The notes beneath the pieces are model-generated. The model had not been told where the DNA came from and ran no database searches. It worked only from the letters and a program-made list of their open reading frames with translations. Of a stretch of DNA of 64,000 nt, positions 56,848 to 64,000 are shown piece after piece. Where the stretch lies: assembly GCA_029717555.1 (NCBI GenBank), contig JAMDHS010000046.1, positions 62,001 to 126,000 of the forward strand. Direction: 5' to 3'. The stretch's first letter is position 1, and each line of letters starts with the position of its first letter. This DNA comes from Peribolospora baueri (taxonomy: Eukaryota > Basidiomycota > Peribolosporomycetes > Peribolosporales > Peribolosporaceae). The translations under genes and the position numbers were made by a program.

Positions 56848-59800
56848 ATGCCACGCCCTCCCCAAAGCGCCTCGAACGCTTTCCACTCGCTCGGCAAAGC
56901 TGCTACCACGTCGAGCAGGCCCACTTCGCCCTCCTCTAGCCCATCAGGCTTGCTTTTCTCCTCCGGCCGCCGTACGCTTGTGGCGCCTCCGCCGCCCGTC
57001 TATCAGCCATATCTTCCCTTTCTCTTTCCGCCCTCTTGCTTCTACCCTTCCTCGACGCGGCCGCTTCGTCCGGCGCTCGATCGGCCCACATCGCTCCTAG
57101 TGCATCGTAGGGCTATGTCTTCTCAGGCCGTCCAACCTGTGCCCGAAGCAGTGGGACAGCATTGCTGCGCGTCGACCCTGGAGGACGTTGCGCTAGAAAA
57201 GTCCACGGAGGAAGCGTCCACTTCCGAGTTTCCATCGGAAACCGACGTCCGTCGATGGATCGCCAACATTATCACCCAGACTCCTTCCTTCACGCAGCTC
57301 AGGAAAGCATTACACGGTTTCGTCGCCTCCCTTCGGCGCTTCGCCGAAGGCGCAGACGCGCACGGCGACCGAATGGACCGGCATCGTCTCCTCCTTCGCA
57401 ACATTCCCCTCGTCAGGCTCGTCTACAGGCAGGCGATATCTGCGTGCGCCGCCAAGGGCCAACCGAGATATGCATGGCGGCTCTTACTGGACCTCATGGA
57501 GGTATCTTTGACGTCTCCTATCGACGGCCATGTCGAACCCGAGGGCGACGCCACAGACGCAAATGGCAAAGGCCAGTCTCAACGGCCTTTCCAACGAAAT
57601 CCGCCCAAGCAAGTCGAAATCCCACCTCGCCCCCGCGTCATTCAGCTGGTTGTCGAAGGGCTCTGCGCCGTCAAGCCTGGGATGTCCGAGAAAAAGTACG
57701 AGGGTCAGCTCCTGCTGGCTTCCCGACTGCTCAAGCTGCTCGCTTCGAAAGGCATTTTCGCGAACCAAATCGCTTACGGAGCCCTGCTCGATGCGTACCT
57801 CGCTCGCGGACATTTGTCCCGTGCGACGAGCCTTTATGCCCGTCAGTGCGAGTTGTACGCTCACCCTCCTGGGGACACTGGTCGACGAGTCGTAGGTCGA
57901 CCACGGTTAGACAATCTTCGCGATCTCGTCGCGTCTCTCGACCGCGCTCATCGTCTCGCCTTCGAGTCCGGGGATACCAACCTTCAAGTGACTGCAGCGA
58001 AGGCCATGGAGAAGGTGATCTTGTTGTTGCATACCGGACTATTGCCACCGTTCTACAGTCTCTCCTTCCTGGTAGCCGCCGTGTGCTCGATGCTCCGGCG
58101 TCACTCCGACCTCTTTACTGCGCTCGGCAGTGTGCATCCTGAGCGAGCTGCACTCAAGCACGTTTGCAGGACCTTCAACGTCGTCCTGGTCCGCTTGATC
58201 AATGATCTCCCCGTCCGGAAGCCAACTTCAACAACCGACGGTGCTCCGGGTCGCTCTAGGCCTCCCTTCGATCTTTACACCTGCAACAGCTTGCTTCATT
58301 TCGCTCTCCACCATCAACGCTCCCCCTCGCTCGGAAACCTGGTTCTCCGACATATGACGCACGGTCGAGACGTGCCGTTGTCACCCAGTGCGTCTACGCT
58401 GAACGTGGTGGCACGGCAGGCCACGCTGATGAGGATGAACGATGTCGCGCAGAGAGCTCTGCTGGCCTTCGAGGGGACCGCAGCAAAGGAAGGAGAAGCG
58501 GCCGTTGGAAAAGGGTTTGAAGGACAGACGAACGCCTGCACGGCTGATGCACGAGAGTTGTCCCCACAAGGGTCAGATGTCGTCGACAGCAGCGCTCAGT
58601 CCGAGCCTCTCCTTACTCCTGACGCTTACACCGTCTTGTGCGTCATTCAGCTCCTCGTCGCTACCGGTCGACCTATCAAAGCGGCCTCACTGGCGTATCA
58701 GATTTGCCCTGAACTCGGAGCCCCTCAGCGGTTCGAGCGCCCTTTTTCTCGTCCGCAGTTCCGCCCATCCTCGCAGCTCACACGGTCTGCTAGCGATCGA
58801 CGCTCGAAGCCAGCCACCTACGGGGCGGACAGTGCATTCGGTGGAAGCGCCGTCGAGCCAGCAGTAGTGATCGCCTTGCTCAATGCCGCGGCCAAGGCAG
58901 GCAAGACGGGCCTGGCGGAGAGGTTGTACGCCCTGCTCCGCGCCGCCTCTCAACGCAGCTTCGAGCGAGCGTCGGGACAAGGAGATTCTTCTCCCGATTC
59001 TACTCCACGACCATGGCACGTCCCCATCGCCGCCTCTACAATCATGATGCAAGTGTATGTCCGCGAGGCTCGCAAAGGCCTTTTTCTCTTCCGAGGACCG
59101 GCCGCGAGGGAGCCGACGACGTCGACGGGCCTGACACCTAACGAGGTAGCGCGATTCAATGTCGACGCGGGTCGATCTAGCCTTGGGGCCAGGGAGTCTA
59201 AGGAAGCGGAGAAGAGGCGGCTGAACGAGCTTCGATACGTGCGCGGCTGGGGCAGGTTGGCGTCATCGACCGCAGCACGCCCTGGTTCTGGGGCCCAAAA
59301 TCTATTTTTCAAGTCTTCCAGACGCCCTCGCTCGCATCCTCCATCTGGCCATCCGAGTCCAGCTGTCGGTCGTAAGGTGGAGAGGTGGTGCATGGCTCGC
59401 TGGGCGGGCCTCCAGATCTACAAAGATCAGAGGCAAGCATGGCGGCTCTACCGCGATGTCGTCGAGACCCCCTTTCTCGACCGCGCCGACGCTGCCCCCG
59501 CCCTCGTCCACGGTCCGGTCTCGAAAGACGGCAAGCCCCCGGATCCTTTCGAAAACGTTGCCTCGCACCCTCCGCCTCCAATCCCCGACGCCCGCTTTTT
59601 CAACGCCGTCCTCGACCTCTTCGGCCGTCTCAACTTCGTCCGCACTCGTCCTACACAGTATCGTCGAAATCGGTGGGCGTCCAAATCGGACCTCTCTGGA
59701 AACGATACCACCGTCGATCTATCTGCCGCCATGCCTAAGTCGCAAGAATCGCCCAGAATGGCGTCCGCCGGTGCAGATGACGGATGGGAAGACGCGGACG

Positions 59801-60210
59801 AGCTCTCGACAAAAGCGAAAGCCACGCGTGACCCGATTCTGCCACTCATCGTCGACGACATGGTCGCGCTCGGCGTCGAGGTGCCTGTCGCTTTCGCCGC
59901 GCTCGTCCCCACGCGCGAGGATGGCAAATCCGGAGGGGTTGAATCTACTGCTTCTGGTTCTCGGGGACCATCCTGTCAAGACTTGGAGGCCGGCCAACAA
60001 GCCCGGCGAAAATCTGACGTCGAGAGACGCCGCCATGCTCAAGTGTTGGAAGCCGAACAGACTCGAGACACGTCAGCTCTGAACGGCAGAAGTTTCAATC
60101 CGTTCGCAGTGCTCGTGATGAAGAGCAGAGGTCTGCCACGGAGGAGGTACGGTCGACGTCGTGGAGCAAGGAAGACGGCGGACTCGGGGCAAGACGCAAG
60201 GAGGGAGTAA
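56848..60210 (+). CDS. Large intronless PPR-like mitochondrial protein
   Basis: Single 1120-residue reading frame. The Ser/Arg/Ala-rich N-terminus without acidic residues (PRPPQSASNAFHSLGKAA, then SSGRRTLVAPPP) is typical of a mitochondrial presequence. PPR-like helical pairs follow: IAYGALLDAYLARGHLSRAT near residue 310, YTCNSLLHFALHHQRSPSLG near 480, TLNVVARQATLMRMNDVAQR near 515, YTVLCVIQLLVATGRPIKAA near 595, VVIALLNAAAKAGKTGLAER near 675 and RFFNAVLDLFGRLNFVR near 915. The C-terminus is Arg-rich and disordered. PPR proteins bind organelle RNA to direct its processing, stability or translation. The repeats are degenerate and the target is unknown. An intronless frame of this size is notable beside intron-dense neighbours. 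ATG 56848 is chosen as the first in the frame. Confidence 0.8.
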   Translation: MPRPPQSASNAFHSLGKAATTSSRPTSPSSSPSGLLFSSGRRTLVAPPPPVYQPYLPFLFPPSCFYPSSTRPLRPALDRPTSLLVHRRAMSSQAVQPVPEAVGQHCCASTLEDVALEKSTEEASTSEFPSETDVRRWIANIITQTPSFTQLRKALHGFVASLRRFAEGADAHGDRMDRHRLLLRNIPLVRLVYRQAISACAAKGQPRYAWRLLLDLMEVSLTSPIDGHVEPEGDATDANGKGQSQRPFQRNPPKQVEIPPRPRVIQLVVEGLCAVKPGMSEKKYEGQLLLASRLLKLLASKGIFANQIAYGALLDAYLARGHLSRATSLYARQCELYAHPPGDTGRRVVGRPRLDNLRDLVASLDRAHRLAFESGDTNLQVTAAKAMEKVILLLHTGLLPPFYSLSFLVAAVCSMLRRHSDLFTALGSVHPERAALKHVCRTFNVVLVRLINDLPVRKPTSTTDGAPGRSRPPFDLYTCNSLLHFALHHQRSPSLGNLVLRHMTHGRDVPLSPSASTLNVVARQATLMRMNDVAQRALLAFEGTAAKEGEAAVGKGFEGQTNACTADARELSPQGSDVVDSSAQSEPLLTPDAYTVLCVIQLLVATGRPIKAASLAYQICPELGAPQRFERPFSRPQFRPSSQLTRSASDRRSKPATYGADSAFGGSAVEPAVVIALLNAAAKAGKTGLAERLYALLRAASQRSFERASGQGDSSPDSTPRPWHVPIAASTIMMQVYVREARKGLFLFRGPAAREPTTSTGLTPNEVARFNVDAGRSSLGARESKEAEKRRLNELRYVRGWGRLASSTAARPGSGAQNLFFKSSRRPRSHPPSGHPSPAVGRKVERWCMARWAGLQIYKDQRQAWRLYRDVVETPFLDRADAAPALVHGPVSKDGKPPDPFENVASHPPPPIPDARFFNAVLDLFGRLNFVRTRPTQYRRNRWASKSDLSGNDTTVDLSAAMPKSQESPRMASAGADDGWEDADELSTKAKATRDPILPLIVDDMVALGVEVPVAFAALVPTREDGKSGGVESTASGSRGPSCQDLEAGQQARRKSDVERRRHAQVLEAEQTRDTSALNGRSFNPFAVLVMKSRGLPRRRYGRRRGARKTADSGQDARRE

Positions 60211-60413
60211 ACGGGAGACCCGCTCCGGATAGCGGACGACGTTGAATGAAATGGTTTACTCTGTATTGCATGCAAGAATAGACATCGCAGTTCGCAAGCG
60301 CACGTCCGATGATCGTATTTTGATCGTGCCATCGTCTGCAAAAAGTATTCGTAAGAAATGCTGCATGCTATCCGATCGAGGAGATAAGTATGCAAACAAC
60401 TCTTGAGCACTCA

Positions 60414-63400
60414 TCATCGTCCCGCTTCTTCCTCGTTCCCATCATCTCCGGTTGTCGGCCGTGCCTGTCCTCCGAGGAGCCTATCAAAAGCCCATCGAAA
60501 GTTGTCCATCAAGCCGGTCGTCGCACCGCTGCCTCCCCCCCCACCGTCCGCTTCTTCCCCTTCCTCTTCTTCCTCTTCCGTCGTGAAATCGTCGTCTTCC
60601 TCCAGACCTGCATCTTCGTCGATGTCGCTGTGAGGGAAGCCGCCTGGAGGCGTGTCGGCTCCTCGTAACTGATGCCCTAGGGCGGCAAAGTTGGCCAGTC
60701 GGGCTATCATGTCGGCCTGAAGGATCAAGAGCAAGAGGAAAAGCGTTAATGTTAACGTCAGCCGTGCGCATTGGCCCAGCCATGCCGGGACAAGGAAAAG
60801 GAGGGAGCGAGGCCGTCGGCACACTCGCCCTCTGTCTATCGTCCATGCCGCCAATAATGTCCCCCCACTCCTCCTGCTGATTGCCGAGCATGTCCCGCAG
60901 TGAATTGACGAAAGCCTGGATCAGTCCTTCGTCCTCCTCTTCCCCATCCTCACCCAAGATGCCTCTCGCGCCTCCAGCCCTCCTGCGCGCGCCGCCCGTC
61001 ACGCCAGAGAAGTATGCGTCGTCGTATGCCATGCCGTCGCTCGGTCGGAGCGGGTCAAATGCCACTTGACTTCTTGAGGTCACACGTGGGGGAAGAAAAG
61101 CGAGGAGGGGTTGCATCTCGGAGACGACGACGTGGCGGTAGATGCCTTCCTTGACGAGTTCACTCGGCACGGCCTGCTCCATAGCGGGACGCGCTGAGTC
61201 CTGCATCTCCGTCCACGCCAAGGGCAACTGCTCCTTGAGCCAGGCGGCGACGCCCGGCTCCCTCCAGAGGGATTCTGAGCGGTGAACGTACAGCCGGGCG
61301 AGGAGGTGGGGAGTCGTATCTATCTCATCCGTCCACCTCGTCTCGATCCGGAGTCGTTGGTCCGATCGCATGCCCTGAGGGACGGGGAGGCTGAGCTTGT
61401 CGGCCAACAAAGGCACCACGGCAGGATGGCGAATAATGGCTTCCCGAAGGGCGCCTGACGAAATGATGTGGGTCTGCCAGAGGGAACGAACGAGCACGAA
61501 GAGACGATCGGTCGTCATCTCGGAGATCGGAACGAAAAGCAGTCCCCGTCTCCGCTAATTGGGGACCATTCCTCCTCACCTTCTCGCCTTCCGCGTCCTC
61601 TTTCTCCCTCAGCGCCAAAGCTCTCGTCCACCACAAACCCGGGGCCCAATCCACACCGATGTCGGCGTCATTAGCGCCGAGGTCCTTACGCAACGTCGGA
61701 AGCCGTTCGATGAGATCGAGCAGCCACGCGTGCTGTCTCGACTTTATGGCGAGGAAGTCGAGATGCAGGAAAGCGCCTGTCATTCAGATGGAGAGGATTT
61801 TGTTTGTCAACCTTCGAATATGCTCCGGCTATGACTTCAGTTCTGAGTCCGAAAACGAAAGATTTCACTGACCATGTGGATCTCGAACGGGATCGAGAGC
61901 GAGGAGGAGCCTGGCAAACTCCATCGCAGTCCTCCAAGTACCTCTCCTCTGCAAGAAGATGAGGTAGCGATGCAAAGCGAGCCAGAGCGGTCTGTTCTCG
62001 ATGCGCGAAAAATCGAGCCAGGGTTGGCCGTTGGCGAAAGAAAAGTTGGGGTGGGCGGCGCGCTCAAAGGCAAAAAGGGCACGGAGGATGAAATCGGAGG
62101 AGGCACCGATGTCGTCTTGGTGGCGGGAGACTTCGGCTCTGGAGAGCGGAGGCGAGAAAAGACGGGTTAGGTCGAAAGTCGGGAATGCGCAGGACGGTGG
62201 ACGGACAATCCAGGGGCTCACAGTTGGAGAAGGGTGTCGATGTGCCAGGGGAAAACTCGTAGTAGTGCGACGAGCGTGTTAGGGTCTGACCATCATTCGA
62301 TGACCGCCAAAGAAGTAGCACACACGCCATCAGTATGACGCCCCGACGAATCGAAGGATAAAGGAGACGATGAGGAGACCGCTCACCGTAGCTGCCGACA
62401 GCACCCAAAAACTGATATTGAGCCTCCTTGTATGCCCTACTGTGTTTGTACGTGTACACTCTGCCCGCACCGCCGTCGCTGACGACCTCCATACTCAGGC
62501 CGGTGACCGTGCTCGCGATGGGCGGCCAAGTGTCCTTGGGCTTGACGAGCACGCTCCGCACCCGCGCGTTGGGGTTGGACGCCGCGCCACCCCTCCTCCG
62601 AGCGCTGGCCGCGATACTGGAGGCTTGGGAAGCTTCGAAGGACTTTACGACCGATGCGCCAAAGAGTCGTCGGAGCTCGGTGTCCGGGTCGAGCGCCTTG
62701 GGGTCGACGGAGAGGAGGGAGCGGAGCTGAGCAGTGACGGAGGAGGAAGAGGCGTCGTTGTTGGAGGCCGAGCGTGTTGGGTGCCGCGCAGAGGAAGTAG
62801 AGGCGGAGGCCGACGGCCCAAGCTGGTCGAGCATTCGGCTAAGCTCTTCGATGGTCAGGTCGTCCACGCGCGCGCCTTTGGCCTTGGCGCCGCCCTTGCG
62901 CTTCCCCTTCTGCTTGGCAGACGACCTGGACGCGACACCGCCGGGCGTCTCAAGGGGCTTAGGAGACGACAGAGGTGTCGTAGAGCTTTCGACGCCCGGA
63001 GACGAAGAGGCGACCGTCATCTCCACAGCGCCATTACCCTTCTTCTTCTTCTTTTTCTTCTTCTTCTTTTCCGAGCTGGCCTTGCCCGAACCGGAAGCGG
63101 TAGAGACGTGCTCGCGACTGTCGTCCTCCTCCTCGTCCGCCGCGTCGTCCGCATTCAGCTAGTATAAAGATAAATGAGGGGAAAATGGGACAAGAAAGAG
63201 GGAAGAAGGGTAAGGAGGAATTACATATGGCAGATATGGAAAAGACCACATGGCGGTCCGAATCGAATCGAATCGAGTCGGCGTCGTCTAACTCAACAAA
63301 AACTCACAGCAGCGAACATGCCACCTGCGCTCGGGCCCGATCGCAGCCCCCTCGCCTTGGCGCCCGTGTTCCGGCCGTCCTCCTCCTCCTCCTCGTCTCC

Positions 63401-63574
63401 TCCCTCCCCCGTCGCCTCATCCTCCCCTCGTCCTCGCCCGCCGCCATCCTCAGAAACCCCGCGATCGTTGCTGGACGTGGGCACGCCCTTGCCACCCCTA
63501 ACCGAGGCGGCGGCAAGGATGTCGGCCAGCTCGTCTCGCTCGCGCGCCTGGCGCCTAGTGAGCCTTTTCGACAT
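60414..63574 (-). CDS. RQC1: TCF25/Rqc1 family, ribosome quality-control factor
   Basis: TCF25 (NULP1)/Rqc1 protein, a subunit of the ribosome quality-control complex that acts with Ltn1 and Rqc2 on stalled 60S subunits. The first exon opens MSKRLTRRQARERDELADIL, the family-typical start. A second exon has a poly-Lys block (EKKKKKKKKKG) and the conserved DLTIEELSRMLDQLG and LLSVDPKALDPDTELRRLFG. The core TPR-like TCF25 domain is NPNARVRSVLVKPKDTWPP, then HSRAYKEAQYQFLGAVGSYG, LLRVFPWHIDTLLQL, SEVSRHQDDIGASSDFILRA and FERAAHPNF. It continues with PLWLALHRYLIFLQRRGTWR, TAMEFARLLLALDP, GAFLHLDFLAIKSRQHAWLL, RHPAVVPLLADKLSLPVPQ, HLLARLYVHRSESLWREPGV, YRHVVVSEMQPLLAFLPPRV and AFDPLRPSD. The C-terminal EDEGLIQAFVNSLRDMLG and an acidic EEEEEEGEEADGG end match human TCF25. 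Roughly 870 residues. One intron has an unusual, longer junction near 62270-62400. Confidence 0.93.
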
Positions 63575-64000
63575 GTGCGGTGGGGCCGATCAAGGAGAAG
63601 TAAGAAAAGGAGGCCGATCAAAGAAGAAGTAAGCAATTCAGTTAAGAGGGCGGACGGAAGGATGATCCAAACAAAGAACGTAGCGAGCGAGCGAGCGAGA
63701 GCGGTCTATGCACTACCAGAAGCGCGAGCCATCCATTGTCTCGTATAATATGAATCGAATCGCGAAGCTTACGTGAAAGAACAAAGCAACCGATCCGTTC
63801 ACATCCGCCTATCTCCGGCTTTTGACCACATCGCCTCTCCATCCCTCAAAACTGGATCGCCGCCCCCACTCGCTCTCTAACTATGTTATCTTTGTGCATG
63901 GGTTAGCGGCTCTCACAGTGAGGTTTTAACCGAGTGGAGCCAATTTGCTAGTTGCAAACAAACTATCCTTTACGTGCGCCTCTGTATAGAGGTAGCCAAT
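63575..64000. promoter_or_regulatory. Upstream region of TCF25/Rqc1
   Basis: 426 bp to the right edge. A GAGCGAGCGAGCGAGAG run lies near 63685-63701, and the sequence becomes AT-richer toward 64000. The stem-like sequence at 63905-63945 was checked as a tRNA and lacks the T-loop, so no RNA gene is called. Confidence 0.3.

Noticed and set aside
56632-56886. Small minus-strand ORF in the METTL4/PPR promoter
   Set aside because: Overlaps the PPR start, has no motif and no convincing splice partners.
63900-63950. GGTTAGCGGCTCTCACAGTGAGG-like start, checked as tRNA
   Set aside because: Lacks a GGTTCRA T-loop and a closing acceptor stem.

Overview
The window is fungal nuclear DNA, almost certainly from a basidiomycete. 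Most genes are broken by many short introns, typically 50-100 nt with GTGAGT-type donors. The DNA is GC-rich, intergenic tracts are CT-rich and compact, and the gene content fits (glyoxal oxidase, a DHX35-type helicase, METTL4, and a C2-like/TPR relic of the type expanded in basidiomycetes). The style suits Pucciniomycotina or Ustilaginomycotina, but the subphylum cannot be proven from sequence alone. No rRNA, convincing tRNA, CRISPR or autonomous transposon was seen, and no retroviral or LTR fossil was recognised. All gene models below were spliced by eye, so exon edges are inferences unless stated otherwise.

Layout. 1-5.4 kb: a divergent pair, an EFM3/FAM86-type eEF2-lysine methyltransferase (minus, cut by the left edge) and the ER translocation J-protein Sec63 (plus). 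6-11 kb: a secreted aspartic protease and a convergent Nudix CoA-diphosphatase. 11-18 kb: two convergent MFS transporters, a sugar porter and a Dal5/TNA1-like anion porter. Both contain microexons. 19.5-25.6 kb: a DHX35-like DEAH helicase and, divergent from it, a decayed C2-like/helical/TPR-repeat gene. 26-32 kb: an ER-lumenal DNAJC3/P58IPK-like co-chaperone and an intronless GPI-anchored glyoxal oxidase. 32-37 kb: a gene-poor stretch with a probable Uma2-like (PD-(D/E)XK fold) hypothetical gene and one doubtful small gene.

37-46 kb is a run of minus-strand housekeeping genes: HID1, a Lifeguard/BAX-inhibitor-1 membrane protein and a gankyrin/Nas6 ankyrin protein. A 40-bp palindrome carrying three CACGTG E-boxes lies upstream of the BI-1 gene. 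46.5-51 kb: a small basic protein, then a convergent pair of low-complexity secreted proteins. One is a Lys/Ala-rich repeat protein with three (D/E)ER-Ala sites, the other is His/Pro-rich. 51-64 kb: TAF4, whose start codon appears to be split by an intron; a METTL4-like methyltransferase with DPPY in place of DPPW; a large intronless PPR-like mitochondrial protein; and TCF25/Rqc1.

The genes do not form one cluster. A loose theme is protein biogenesis and quality control: Sec63 and P58IPK at the ER, Nas6 for the proteasome, Rqc1 for stalled ribosomes, EFM3 for the elongation factor, and BI-1 and HID1 in the secretory membranes. The best leads for new biology are the KEP-like secreted repeat protein, the DPPY METTL4, the palindromic E-box element, the consecutive microexons, and the Uma2-like gene in the gene-poor stretch.
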